From positions 15,262,820 to 15,326,819 of the forward strand of contig OX637352.1 of NCBI GenBank assembly GCA_951799405.1: a stretch of 64,000 nt of DNA, written 5' to 3'. The first letter of the stretch is position 1. Every line of letters starts with the position of its first letter. Under the pieces are notes generated by a model. It was not told the origin of the DNA and ran no database searches. It was given only the letters and a program-made list of their open reading frames with translations. This document shows positions 9,333-20,749 of the stretch, piece by piece. This DNA is from Agapetus fuscipes. Its lineage: Eukaryota; Arthropoda; Insecta; Trichoptera; Glossosomatidae. The translations under genes and the position numbers were made by a program.

Positions 9333-10532
9333 ATGCATCGTATGCCTCGTACGCCTCCTTCCTCCCAGAGAATGGACAGGGCCAGGACTTCCAGATCACT
9401 GTCCCCGATAGTTTCTCCGAGGGACCACACTCCTCCGTCTTCGGCTGCTGACCAGATTGGCATTTTGTGCCAGCAAATCAAGAGAAAAGCCAAGTCCAAG
9501 GACATTTCAGATTGGGCTACGCAGATCGAGAGGTTAACAAAAGGACTTGAAGATGGCCTTCCACCAACAGCTGATACGGCAGCTGTACCCGCACAGACGG
9601 ATTGCTTCCAAGTGCTGTACGGTCAGATTGCCAGGCTGACTGAAAAAATTGATCGTTTAACGCAGAACAGCAAAACTCCCGCTACAACAACAATGCCGGT
9701 TACATTTGCAAACATAGCATCCAAACCTCTGGCTCAGCCCAAGACCGTACACACGGTGATTGTGTCCTCGCTTGATGAGAAATAATCCTCAAATGAGATC
9801 AAAGCTGCCATAAGGAATCAAGTCAATCCATCGGAGCTCAAAGTTGGGGTATCTGCACTGGTGAGCGCCAAGGACAGAAAGATACTGATCAAGTGTCCGA
9901 CTCACAATGATGCTGATAAAATTATGAAAGTGCTTCCTGGCCTCACTAAGGGTAGTCTGGTGGCGCAAGAGGGAAAACTAAGACAACCAACTGTCATCCT
10001 CAAGGGTGTCGAAGAGGAGACAAAGGACGTAAACATAGTTGACATGATCCTGCAACAGAACGACGCAATTTTTGAGGCTTCAAACAGCGGGCAAGACTCC
10101 ATAAAGATGGTACGTGCATTCAAAAACAGGAAAAACGAACGCCTTAGAAACGTCATTCTTACTGTCAGCAAGGAAGTCAGAGCCGCGATGCTTGGCAAGG
10201 AGCGTATCAGCATTGGGTACCAGAGGGTCCATGTGGAGGACACTTGCCCCATCATGCAGTGTTTCAAATGCCTGGGATACGGGCACTCTGCAGCCAGATG
10301 CAACGAGCAGAAAGATCGATGTCTTCATTGTGCCGGAGAGCACAAATCATCAACTTGCTCTCTAAAGACCAAAGAAGAAGACCACAAATGCTGGAACTGC
10401 TTCAAGATGAACAAGGGCAGAGCAGAGGCTGCGAAACACAGAGCCAATGATCGAGAATGCCCATACCGCCAGATAATTATGCAGCGCTCACTGGAAAAAC
10501 CGACCTTTTATGGATGGATCAACTATGGATGA
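9333..10532 (+). pseudogene. LINE ORF1 (gag-like, CCHC knuckles), one premature stop
   Basis: About 400 codons in one frame, interrupted by TAA at 9783-9785. The N-terminal 150 residues are Ser/Pro-rich and then helical. The second part has CFKCLGYGHSAARC, CLHCAGEHKSSTC and a third CWNC knuckle near 10260-10400. ORF1 proteins package LINE RNA. It is followed closely by the endonuclease of ORF2 at 10.5 kb, which supports one element. The single stop suggests relatively late inactivation. Confidence 0.8.
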
Positions 10533-11227
10533 TTCGCATGTTCCGACTACTTTGGAAGACGACATCGATGCATTTACAATTTCGGAACAATATTTATGTG
10601 ACGTAGAACAATGTCCCTCCTTTATCCCTTCTACTGCAAAATCACTAAAAATAATTACACAGAACATACGTAGCATAAACCGTAATATGGCCGGTTTCCT
10701 TACGGTATTGCAGAGAACAGGAATTGAGTGGGACGTAATAGTTTTAACAGAATGCTGGCTATCACACGTAGCCAACGTTCCATGTCTAGATGGTATAATC
10801 ATTATTCAACATCCAGAAATTATAGTCAAAATGAAGGCGTGGTTGTATATGTAAGGAGGACTATTGAAAGCTTGGTTACCGAACCCAAGCTTATAAACTC
10901 TAACTGCCTCTCTATAAAAATTAGTAAAAACACTGTTCTATTCGCGATCTATCGTCCACCTTCTCGACCAGACTTGACAGACTTCCTTGCATCTTTAGGT
11001 ACATTGCTAGAAGCCCATAATCATTTTCAGAATGTAGTCTTGTGCGGAGACCTGAACATAGACCTAATCAACCCCATCTCTAACCAATACACTTCCAACT
11101 ACTTAGATCTTCTAGCATTTCACGGTATACTGCCAGCCCATTCCTTAGCAACTCACACCAAAACCGGCCTAGACCACGTTATGTTAAAAACCAAGCTTAC
11201 ATCCTTGGTTTTGGTTGCAAACTCTAC
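10510..11227 (+). pseudogene. LINE ORF2 endonuclease domain, frameshifted and truncated
   Basis: AP-endonuclease motifs appear in order: TQNIRSINRN, VIVLTECWL, AIYRPPSRPD, VVLCGDLNID and THTKTGLDHVML. A frameshift lies near 10800 between the 10510 frame and the 10728 frame. The domain stops at about 11227 where compound SINE sequence begins, so no RT follows. This ORF2 resembles the endonuclease at 27.7-27.98 kb (both share TQNIRSI and TECWLS). Confidence 0.8.
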
Positions 11228-11580
11228 AGGTCCATCCAGCCTTACAGCAACTGGGTCTTGCTTGAGAATTGGCGCTTTGTAGCGACGACGATCAAGCTCG
11301 TAAAAAGGTCGATAGCTCAATTGGTAGAATGCTTGCATTCCATGCCGAGAGCAAGGGTTCGATCTCAAAGGTTTACTCAGCCTTCACAAGAAATGAGAAC
11401 CAGCCCCCCCGGGAGTTGGGAAACCCCCACTTCAACTGAAAGTGGCTGGTGTGAGGCCGGCCCCCTTACCTGTAAAAATAAATAGGTCCCGAAGCGCCAC
11501 ATGCGACCCCTTCGGGGATAACGCAGGCAAGAAGTTACTCTATATGTGTAGCTTAGTTGCGTTTTTTTATTATTGTAAAG
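11228..11580 (+). mobile_element. Compound SINE: SINE-A 3' half joined to SINE-B
   Basis: It begins inside SINE-A at TCCATCCAGCCTTACAGC, reaches CAAGCTCGTAAAAA, and then passes directly into a tRNA-like SINE-B head (GATAGCTCAATTGGTAGAAT, with a degenerate B-box GGGTTCGATCTC). The SINE-B body ends in GTAGCTTAGTTGCGTTTTTT. The same junction occurs at 31.2-31.3 kb on the other strand and, decayed, at 59.3 kb. Confidence 0.8.
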
Positions 11581-12186
11581 GTAACATATCCGGTCCTCAG
11601 AACATCATTAGGTGACAATCCTCAGGGATACACAGCTTCTATACTTGCAAGAAATACAGATACAGAATGCCAGTGTCCCTGACAATATCTTCTCTGACAG
11701 TTTCCTTTTTATTTATATACTTGGTTTATTCTTGCCATATCATTTATGTTTCTTATTTAGTTTTTTCTGTACCAAGTGTGTATTTTTGTCATTGTATGAC
11801 TAATCTTTCTTGAATAAATGAATATTGTGCAAAATATTGGCGTTTTATTTTGACAGCTTCAAAACAATGATATCATGGCAGATAATATAATATATGAATA
11901 TGGTGGTGTGCGTGTACCCGCGTGTTTATACACACATGCATAAAAGATCAGAGCCCAGTACATGAAATGTGTGGCAGGGAAGCAAGGAAGGCGGGTTTTG
12001 AAGTAGTGACATACCCTAAGCCATAGAGTGGCATCTCTAAGTATCTTTATACTCTATGGCCTAGCCCTGTCAATTGCCTTCATTGAATCCTGCAGAAATA
12101 AGGCCGATCCACTCACCAGGGTCTGTAAAGTCTGGGCAAGGTGCAACGCCAAAGAAAAACCAAATGGAGAGAGAGTTTCCATCCGT
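11581..12186. other. No gene seen; one short hairpin
   Basis: AT-rich sequence. GCCATAGAGT and ACTCTATGGC near 12020-12062 form a 10-bp stem with a loop of about 22 nt. Nothing else is recognised. Confidence 0.5.
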
Positions 12187-12512
12187 AACCGCGTGTTGTT
12201 GGCTTGGACCGGTCCGTAGTCCAGTGGCAACACTTCGGACTAGTAAATGGAAGGTTGTGGATTCGAATCCCGGCGGAGCACAAAAATATACAATTTATTT
12301 TTCCAAATGTGCTCTCCGCTGGGTTGAACAATTCATAAACCTTTACCAAAGACCGGTCACTGAAAGGTCCATCCAACCTTACAACAACTGGGTCTTGCTT
12401 GAGAGTTGGCGCTTTCTACAGCGACGACCAAGCCCGTAGAGGGCTCTTGAGGTGTGATACACACAAAAACAGCGCTCACCAAATAAATCTTCCAAATATT
12501 ATTATTATTTAG
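12187..12512 (+). mobile_element. SINE-A, 5S part truncated, LINE-type tail
   Basis: It starts with the last bases of the 5S-like module (CCGCGTGTTGTTGGC). The tRNA-like head has the B-box GATTCGAATCCCGG and is followed by CGGAGCACAAAAATATA. The body carries CTTCGCTGGGTTG-type text, and the tail is the LINE-related hairpin GAGGGCTCTTGAGGTGTG...AACAGCGCTC. It ends in AATATTATTATT. Confidence 0.85.
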
Positions 12513-12689
12513 AAGCTATGCATGCCCAACACCACTTTAGGGTGGATTGAACACTTCACCTAGCAAAAATGACCAATCCTGGGGTGACAACGAGTGACGT
12601 GGAGCTCTGTGTGCGATCGTGCATAAAATGCAAAATAGTAATTGACCCCTCACCATCATCCCATCAGGTGGGCAACCTTAGTGTCTTGA

Positions 12690-12790
12690 ATACGCTGAGC
12701 CGTCTGGCCGTTGATCGAACAGATTCGCTGACAAATGCTTGTCCCTGAGATTTACTGATGGTCATAGAACATGAAGTCTGGTAGCAAATT
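12690..12790 (-). pseudogene. Possible Helitron/PIF1 helicase fragment
   Basis: On the minus strand a frame reads SMTISKSQGQAFVSE. MTIxKSQGQ is the conserved late helicase motif of PIF1-type helicases found in Helitrons. Flanking residues do not continue convincingly, so the call rests on a single motif. Confidence 0.35.
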
Positions 12791-13561
12791 GCAGCCTCCT
12801 GAAGGGAAAACTACTCTCAGCTCATCTGCATGGGCCCTTAAAACCTGGGCCACCCGATATACTTGTCTGAGTCACTGGAAAAAGCAGTAGTGACACCGCG
12901 TGGGCAGACTCTACGGTCATCGTACTCTAGCAAGACTTTCTTAGTACTTATCATGATTTTTTTAGTTTTTACACAAAAATAATACGTGTGTGTGTCCGCC
13001 TTTAGTAAAGTCTACGGTGAGTTTAGAGACGCTGTATAATTGGACCGCAATTGTGTGAGAGACCAGAGTCGATTAAAACATTGAGCCGTGAAGTCAATAA
13101 GCAAGAACTAGAAATCGGTACATTGTAAACCGACATTGCGTAAAATAAATTGCAGTTTGATTAAAAGAACCCAACTAAAATCATAACAATATATTTTTTT
13201 TGGAGCGGGATGAAGGGTGGAGGTTAGGGGCCCCTAACGTTCCCCGCACCAGGGCCCCCGATGGTCTTAATCCGGGCCTGCTACCACCGATATCGCGTTA
13301 AGTTCTATCTACAGCTTCTAAACCAAGTCCATGTAATCATAGTGCATTCGTTCGAAAGTAATAAGCCACATTGCGGTAAGAGACGTGCTTTTGATGTTCC
13401 TCGGGCTATTGCACACGCGTGACGTGAGAAAATCAGTGCTGTGTAAGTTCCGAAATCTGTAGAATAGAGTGAGCTATTCTGCCACTACCTAAGAGAGTGG
13501 TAGCCATTCCAGAAGAAGCAACTGTAATGGCTATTCGGGCATCAGACCTTAATTTTGAAAT
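12791..13561. other. No gene seen
   Basis: Mixed-composition sequence without supported frames. A GC-rich patch near 13225-13280 contains AGGGGCCCCT, a short palindrome. Confidence 0.5.
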
Positions 13562-13785
13562 TTACCCATACTGTAAAAAATGGTTCACTTTGCCAATGTC
13601 ACCCCTGTTTCAGGGAAGGTCGGCAAAAGTTGTGGAGCTTATGTTCATTTGAGGTTTGGATTTTATTTGTAAGTACACATTCAGCATTTGTAAGCGCGAA
13701 CTACACTTGTTGGTTTGTGGGCATACATCTGAGAGCTTTAAATGAATATATCCTTGCAACTTAGATTATAGATAGATTATTATAG
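13562..13785 (+). mobile_element. 3' end of (GATTA)n-tailed LINE
   Basis: 5'-truncated copy of the most abundant repeat here. It opens in CCATACTGTAAAAAATGG, continues through CCCTGTTTCAGGGAA, and ends in TTGCAACTTAGATT plus a TATAGAT-type tail. Longer copies at 38.8, 48.1 and 55.3 kb join an RTE-like ORF C-terminus to this sequence, so it is a LINE 3' untranslated region. Confidence 0.8.
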
Positions 13786-14834
13786 TATACCTAATGTTTT
13801 TCCAGTACCACCTAGTGCATTCAATAAAAAGACATCCGCCAATTTACTTATGATACTATTTATAACAATTATGTAAATATAAATCTTAAATGTAATATAT
13901 CTTTGCAACTAAGATTAGATTAGATTAGATAATAATGTGGGTTCAGTCAGTGTAACATGTTGTAGTGAATTGTGAATGTTAGGTGTCATCGTGAGTGGAA
14001 TCAAGGGAAAGGTTGGTTTGTGTAAGGAGTTGCGCCCTTGGGATGGCTGGAGCCACTAAACGGCACCCAAAAGAAAAACAAACGACCCAACTATATTGAT
14101 ACGGCACTAGCCAAAGGCCCTGAGTGTCACCCCCATTGAACTCCTTGACAAAACTTAACCCAAAACGCTGATTGGCCGGCGTTTAGCAATGCATCGGCCG
14201 CTCCAAATTTAGTTGCAAAATGTTATTTTCATAAAAATTTTAAATTTATTATTTTCATAAAAAGTGGTATTTTTGTCGGATATGATGGTCGGCCTGTTGA
14301 ACCGAAGTGTTTAATGATTGTCGGCCCGCTGGCCTGAATCATGGAGAGTCTGTAAACTTGTACACTGTATGTCAAATTGTATCTGCATAAATAAAGAAAG
14401 CCAAATAACTAAATCAAGTCTTCCTCAGTCAATAGGGGTTATCAATATACATATGGTGTAGTCCGGTGAATCTAAGCCAAAGTCACGCAAATGTTTACCT
14501 GTAATTTTTGAAAGAAGGGTTTGTAAAATAATGAACAAGTGATTGTGTGTGAAAAGTGAATGTGATGGTGAAATATTTTCGCCATTTAAATGCAGGGAGT
14601 GAATAATGTAGGAGCGATCATTGGTTTTGGAAAATAGTTAGGCATTTTTTTTGCAGCTTTCAAAACTAAGTTTTAGTCACAGACCAACACCAGACCAGTA
14701 GGCTGAAACGACTAAGAACAGCAGAGGGTGCATGACAGACAACATTCTCTCTTTAACCTTTTCAAATACATCAACTTTATTTATTTTACTATCACTTATC
14801 AACAGATTCTAGTTCGGGCAAGAGCTTTTCATCT
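13786..14834. other. Mostly unrecognised; contains an L2-like LINE tail near 14030-14090
   Basis: GCGCCCTTGGGATGGC followed by ACTAAACGGCACCCAAAAG at 14032-14080 is a decayed version of the LINE 3' hairpin seen at 33.90 kb. The rest shows no gene. Confidence 0.45.
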
Positions 14835-15206
14835 TTATGAGGTGTATGGCCCTGGACTAGTCATCTGATATTCTGTTTTAAATGTATCTGATAGTAACTT
14901 AGTATCAGAAATTTCACAACACAAAATAATGATAGAAAATAATTCCCGCATTCTGCACTTTAAAGAAGCATGACAGAAGTATTTGAGAAGCATGACAGGA
15001 AAAAATCTGAAGGATAGAGTTACAGTTACAGTGCACGGAGATTCAGAAATTTTTGCTTCACTCAGCGCATCAAAATAATGAGAATGATCTCCCAGTAGTC
15101 CAAATGAACGGCCCACGGCCAGAGCAGAAATCATCAATTTCATCTGGTCTAAATTTAATATGAGAAATATAATTAAAATAATATACCTACCAAGAATATT
15201 CATCTT
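14835..15206 (-). CDS. Unrecognised short gene with one probable intron, 5' side interrupted by hAT
   Basis: On the minus strand ATGAATATTCTTG is followed by GTAGGT, a 40-odd-bp AT-rich intron ending in TTTAG, then an exon reading MKLMISALAVGRSFGLLGDHS and HYFDALSEAKI. Splicing would give a protein of about 110 residues. I do not recognise the family. The hAT target site lies only about 60 bp upstream of the start codon, so the promoter or a leader exon was split by the transposon. It could be real, or chance readthrough of a fragment. Confidence 0.35.
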   Translation of the reverse strand, partial: KMNILGRYIILIIFLILNLDQMKLMISALAVGRSFGLLGDHSHYFDALSEAKISESPCTVTVTLSFRFFPVMLLKYFCHASLKCRMRELFSIIILCCEISDTKLLSDTFKTEYQMTSPGPYTS

Positions 15207-16966
15207 TTTGTCTGTGGCACTTTTTGTTGGGTTGGTATTGTTTTGACAGAAAGCTGCAGGCGCAACCAGTGATGTCAAAAGTAGGGAAAAATCCCGAATG
15301 TAGGGAATTTTTGCCTTCAAAATCGGCTGTAGGGAAAAAAAGACAGATTTCGTTTTTCAAGCCAAATGTAAGGATTTTAAATGAATACGATTATTAAACT
15401 TATTAAATTTATAGAAACCAGAAGAAATAGTTTGAACAATATTTATTTATATTCTAAGTCGATTAAATTGGAAAATTATTTCTCATCACTATTCTTTGAG
15501 TAATTTGGATTGTTGATTGTCTCAGAAATGTTTTTAGGGTAATTTGGATTTTGTAGTGGATCGCGAAGTTTGTCTGAAAATTGTCAATAGGGGTGACGCT
15601 GAATGTCAATTGTTTAGAAAATATTGACAGTTTGAATAAATCAAATATATTTTAAAAACTAATAGTACGTTACAGTGCGTTGCAATACAAAAAGAGTTCT
15701 GTTCGGCAGCCGAAGTGTGGTGTAGGTAAAATTGTGGCAAATGCTGGGTTCACGTTGAATACGAGGTAATGAACATTCTTTTGAAAATAATTCTGCAACG
15801 TTTTATTGTAAACTAATTACAATTACTAATACATTACAGATCATATCATCCAAAATGAGCAGTGAATCGTCTGATGCAGATTCGAATGGAGGCAGAGAAA
15901 ACACCAACTCAAGCTTAAAAAGGAAATATCACCAACAAAAATTTAATAATTATTTAAAAAATTTAAATGGAAACAAAGTTTTAATTCACTTATTTATTTC
16001 TTTTTTGCTCGAATATTTCATTATACCTAACAATAATGCATTTTTGAATCTTACATTTGTGTAAGGTCAACCGGGGTGATGGCGTCTACGGGGCTAAAGC
16101 ATCTATTTGAATTATCTTACGAAATGCGGAATTTAGAGCTACTTACGCCATCTTGTTTTAGTCTTTGGCACTAAAAGTACAAAAAATCATCAATAGATGT
16201 CGCAACAGAGCTCTTCTTTTTTAATCGACCCGCCATTTTAAATCTCTCATTTCGTCTCGAACTTTTTATGTGCCAACACGTGAATTTTAATCTTTTGTAA
16301 TCTCAGTTCATTTTGAGTGAATCGAAGATTTTATAAAGTAAGTTTTTTTATTGTTTTATTGCTAACATACTGTTTTCATTATTTTACGTAATTAGCTAAA
16401 GACTTTTGACAATTTGTAATTTTAAAATTTGTGGGCTATGTTTTTGCTTTGAGGCTATTGCGTCTGTCCCGTTGGGGTGATTGCGTCTATTGGTACGCAA
16501 TAGCCCCATTATCAGGGCTCCTAAACCTTTTGATTTTAGGTAAGTACATATTATAATGGAATAATGAAAAATCTGTAATTACATTGTAATGTAATAATAA
16601 TAATGTTCGGACATTCCACACAGTGCCAACTAGCCCCAAAATATGCAAATCTTGTACTATGGGTACTAGACAACTAGATATAATACCTACATACTTACTT
16701 TTTTAATGTTTGATTGCTATTTTACTGAACCAAAAGCTATAGTTTCAAAATTTGTGTCTGTTTGTCGGTTTGTTTGTATCAATATAAACCTATGAACGGA
16801 TGTCGACAAAACTTAGTATGATCTTAACTCATTATCCTTTTTAATGTGGGATAACTTCTCACGTAAAGTGGGGTAGGTGCTTTTTCTTTTGGCGGGGATA
16901 AATTCTTTTAATTTTATATTACAGTAATTTGCATTAATTCTGATTTTTTATTTTAAGATTTTCAAT

Positions 16967-19315
16967 ATGGTGCGGCACTACAAAAGAAAAACAACAGCAA
17001 CATACGACCTTGACACTTTAAAAGAAGCTGTAGATGAAGTTAGAAGTGGTAATTTAAACTCGTACCAAGCAGCAAAAAAATACAATATTCCTCGTACGAC
17101 TATATGTGATAGAGTGAATAACAGAAGAGGTGTCGTAAAGGAGTGTCGTGGACCACCTACCGTGATTGACAGAGAAAATGAGCTCAAACTTGCAAATGGT
17201 CTACGGGTAATGGAAAAATACGGATTCGGACTTACTTCCAAAGAAACACTGGATTTAGTGAGCACACATGTGATTCAAAATAATTACTTAACTCCATTTA
17301 AAAACAACAGGCCTGGGTATGATTGGTTTGCTGCCTTCAAAAAAAGACACAATTTGTCCTTAAAAAAGCCACAAGCAGTGGAGATGTCAAGGAAAGTAGC
17401 ATGCGATCCTTTTATAATTAATGACTACTTTGATATCCTTGACGAGGTTTTGATTGAATTGGGTTTGAAAGGAAGACCAGAAAAGATTTGGAATCTTGAT
17501 GAGTCAAGTTTTGGGAATGACCCTGACAAAACTAAAGTAGTTGGCGCCCGTGGATTTGCCAGTACACGAACGATCGCGTCATCTGGTAAAGATAATGTCA
17601 CGATCTTGTTCACAGCCAGCGCCGCTGGTGACAAATTGCCTCCATTAATAATAAATAGAGGAAAAAATATGTGGGACCTTTGGATGTCAGGCAATGGATA
17701 CGAAAACACATCGTATGCTGCCACTAAAAATGGCTGGATTGATTCAAAAGTATTTGAAAAGTACATGTTCAATACTGTGATACCGCATTTAAGCGAAGAT
17801 CCACCAGCTTTGTTAATATTTGATGGCCATTCTACCCATATTCAATTGAAAGTTTTAGAAGAAGCACAAAAACGCGGAGTGACTATTATAAAGTTACCAT
17901 CACATGCAAGCCATTTACTGCAACCGTTAGATTTGTCAGTTTTTAAATCAATGAAAAACACTTGGGACGAAAAACTTGTGCAATGGCAACGATTGCATGT
18001 AGGTAAGAAGTTGCCAAAAGATGAATTTAGTCGCATTCTTGGAGAAGTGTGGCGCGAACTGAATCCACTTATTATTCGGAACGGTTTTAAAAAAGGAGGT
18101 ATATACCCATTCAACAGAAACACGATACCTGAAGAAAAATATGACCCCGAATCATTGAAAAGATTCAAACAATTTAAAACACAAACAAAGCAGATTCCTT
18201 CTTTGAAAGAACTCAGTTTACAAGTGGTGCTCCTCAGGATGAACAGTTGTCATGACCCTGAAGAGCATACACAAAATATCATATTGAAAGAAAACAATAA
18301 AACGCTCAACGATCTTGTAGAAGGCAATAAAACCTCAAGTTCTCAACTAACTCTGATAGCAGCGTCTTCCAAATTGCCTTTGAACAGTCAAGGAATGCGA
18401 TTTGATAACTCGAATGACAGACCCATAATTAAGATTATTGATGATCGAATTTTGTCTCCCTCAGAAAATTATTCTTTTGAATCTTTACTATTGCAGAGAA
18501 TAAAACGAAGTGATACTACAATTAAATTGAAAAAAACAAAGGTGTCAAAAGGCTGTGAAGTAATTACAAGGGAAGAGTTTTTAGAAAGAAGAAAAAAGGA
18601 AGAGGAAGAAAAAATAATTAAAGAAGAACGTAAGAAAAAACCCACAAAAAAAGAAAACAAAGATCCCCAATCTAGCAAGAAAGCAAAATGTACAAAATCA
18701 TCAGAAGAGAGCTTAAAGGTAGAAGAAAAATCTGATATTAAGCTACCAAAGAAGAAAAAGACTGATCAAAAATCTAAAAAAAGGGTGAAAAAACAAAAAA
18801 AGTGTGTTGATTACGATGAAGAATCTGAAGATGAAACAGATATTAGTTTTGCTGAATCTTCTCTAACCTGTGAAGATTTTGATAGTTATCGTGAACAGTT
18901 TTTCGCAGAAATGGAAGACCTTGATGATTCATTGCTGAGGACAGAAAATGTAAATGACGATTGTTTATTGCAAAATGATGCAAAAATTGTAGCCAATGAC
19001 GAATTTGAACCGTATGTCGGCAAAAGGAATCCGGAAATTCACGATTGGATACTAGTGAGATTTTCAACAAAAAAGTCTGTTAAGTATTTTGTGGGGAACA
19101 TTATTTCTATCAATGACGAGAATATACCCAACGTGAAATTTTTGAGAAAAATAAAGAACAGTAGGTTTATGTCTTTCCATTGCCCAGACGTGGAAGATAT
19201 ATCGGAAGTTAAACATTACGATGATGACATTGTAATGTTCCTTACGAAACCTGATATATCCCGCAGAGGCCATGTTACGTTTAAAGAAAATTTTAAAAAT
19301 TACAACATTCAGTGA
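16967..19315 (+). CDS. pogo-like transposase (782 aa)
   Basis: The intact frame begins MVRHYKRKTTATYD. Residues 10-60 form a pipsqueak-type helix-turn-helix (AAKKYNIPRTTICDRV). Residues about 70-145 resemble the CENP-B DNA-binding repeat (YDWFAAFKKRHNLSLKK). The DDE_1 domain has D in IWNLDESSFG, D in LIFDGHSTH and D in LLQPLDLSVF, with 35 residues between the last two. After residue 390 comes a long lysine-rich linker, then an acidic stretch. The last ~100 residues (DWILVRFSTKKSVKYFVGNI, later FHCPDVED) form a compact beta-rich extension I cannot name. It cuts and pastes the element at TA sites. No disabling mutation was seen. Confidence 0.92.
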   Translation: MVRHYKRKTTATYDLDTLKEAVDEVRSGNLNSYQAAKKYNIPRTTICDRVNNRRGVVKECRGPPTVIDRENELKLANGLRVMEKYGFGLTSKETLDLVSTHVIQNNYLTPFKNNRPGYDWFAAFKKRHNLSLKKPQAVEMSRKVACDPFIINDYFDILDEVLIELGLKGRPEKIWNLDESSFGNDPDKTKVVGARGFASTRTIASSGKDNVTILFTASAAGDKLPPLIINRGKNMWDLWMSGNGYENTSYAATKNGWIDSKVFEKYMFNTVIPHLSEDPPALLIFDGHSTHIQLKVLEEAQKRGVTIIKLPSHASHLLQPLDLSVFKSMKNTWDEKLVQWQRLHVGKKLPKDEFSRILGEVWRELNPLIIRNGFKKGGIYPFNRNTIPEEKYDPESLKRFKQFKTQTKQIPSLKELSLQVVLLRMNSCHDPEEHTQNIILKENNKTLNDLVEGNKTSSSQLTLIAASSKLPLNSQGMRFDNSNDRPIIKIIDDRILSPSENYSFESLLLQRIKRSDTTIKLKKTKVSKGCEVITREEFLERRKKEEEEKIIKEERKKKPTKKENKDPQSSKKAKCTKSSEESLKVEEKSDIKLPKKKKTDQKSKKRVKKQKKCVDYDEESEDETDISFAESSLTCEDFDSYREQFFAEMEDLDDSLLRTENVNDDCLLQNDAKIVANDEFEPYVGKRNPEIHDWILVRFSTKKSVKYFVGNIISINDENIPNVKFLRKIKNSRFMSFHCPDVEDISEVKHYDDDIVMFLTKPDISRRGHVTFKENFKNYNIQ

Positions 19316-19594
19316 AGTTTGAAAGTTAAATTTGAAAAACGCATGAGATCTTTCAAGTTATTCAATAAACCCAGATAGCATTGTTTTGTAATATTTCATA
19401 AGTTTGTGTTAATTTTAATAGAATTCAAATAACTTATTTTGTTTTTTATTGATTGTAGAGGCATTTACTTTGTAATCCTTCATCTTAAAATATAAAAAGA
19501 AAAATAACTTTGTTATTGATTTAAATTTAAAATAATGGAAAACAAAGTTTTTTTTTTAACTTTTATTATTTTTGGAAACAGGTAACCTGTAAAT

Positions 19595-19780
19595 GGTTTA
19601 GTTTTTTTCGGGTTAGACCATGTTCTATAAGCAGTAATTTTGTCTGCCGACGTTTCGTTCCCACGAGCGGGGAACGTCGGCAGACAAAATTACTGCTTAT
19701 AGAACATGGTCTAACCCGAGAAAAACTAAACCATCTAAAACCGACCATGAAAGTGAAAGTGAAAGCTTAAAACTTTATTT
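19595..19780. mobile_element. Minimal Penelope-like hairpin insertion with 15-bp target duplication
   Basis: Flanked by AGGTAACCTGTAAAT at 19580-19594 and 19781-19795. Inside, two arms of roughly 50-60 bp form an almost perfect inverted repeat meeting near 19660. The left arm, read in reverse, has GGGAACGAAACGTCGGC: a stem, a GAAA core and the next stem of a hammerhead. The CTGATGA half is absent. This looks like two facing terminal-repeat fragments left by an extremely truncated insertion. Confidence 0.6.
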
Positions 19781-20595
19781 AGGTAACCTGTAAATTATTG
19801 ATTTCTTTATTTTATTCTGACAGTAACAAATTTTTAAAATGAACTTTTCATAATGGACATTAAAAACCCAGAATACTGCTTTGGACTTATTCACTCTATT
19901 GGCTCTTAAAAGATCTCACGCGCTTTAAATTCTTTATTTTTGTAATGATTGTAATGAGACGGGCAAAATGCCGTCATACTCCGTTGCTCTAATAAATGAT
20001 ACGTAATTTCAAAGTTGTTTCATTCTTATCTAAAAAAAATGTTTGGCAGCCCTGGAATCTAGGATGGGGCGAATGCGTCTACGAGAAACTACGAAAATTA
20101 GACGCCATAGCCCCGAATATTTTTGTTCGACTACTTTCCCTAAACAAAGGCTAGAATTTGGAGTACAAGATAATACTATACTATAAAACTAATATTTTTA
20201 TAAATTATTGTGATTATCATTGTTATTAGGTCTTCCAATTACATAATACAAGTGAATGACGCTTTCGCCCCATCTAGGGCTATTGCGTCTAAAAATCCCA
20301 GTTTTTATAGAAACGTCATTTACATATAGAAGTTATTTAAAATGTCATTATATGGTATAAAAATATGAAATTAGATAAAAATTCCTAACTTTTACCATAA
20401 CTTATAGCTTAAAATGATGCACAATATGTTTGTTTTAATCATATGAATATGCCGTTCAAAGTATTGTGACGCAATAGCCCCGGTTGACCTTATAAAAAAT
20501 TTTTTTATCTATGAATTTTGTTTTTGTTTTGGAAAAAAAAAAAAAAAATTGTTTTGAAAATTATTTTATAAAATATATTTGTAACTATTCTGCTC

Positions 20596-20640
20596 CCGAA
20601 GATGCCTCATTAGGCGAAAATATTAGAGCAAAAAAGAAAT
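20596..20640 (+). ncRNA. Degenerate hammerhead ribozyme motif
   Basis: CCGAAGA, then a GCC-TCATTA-GGC stem-loop, then GAAA. The core differs from CTGATGA at two positions. It lies in the terminal repeat of the split Penelope-like element. Confidence 0.4.
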
Positions 20641-20717
20641 AAATAAGTGAATTAAAACTTTGTTTCCATTTAAATTTTTTAAATAATTAAAAATGGACTT
20701 TCACTGTGTTAATAACT

Positions 20718-20749
<32 letters not shown>

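Larger units (their letters stand above)
16064..20490 (+). mobile_element. pogo/Tigger-like transposon, 4.4 kb
   Basis: Both ends begin AGGTCAACCGGGG after a TA dinucleotide (16062-16063 and 20491-20492), the pogo target duplication. Subterminal copies of GCGTCT/AGACGC near GCCCC recur at about 16085, 16467, 16490, 20068, 20100 and 20285, likely transposase binding sites. The element carries one complete gene. A small Penelope-like hairpin sits in its 3' part at 19595-19780. Confidence 0.9.

Noticed and set aside
11258..11485. Small protein gene
   Set aside because: Lies wholly within the compound SINE; the frame is non-coding RNA sequence.
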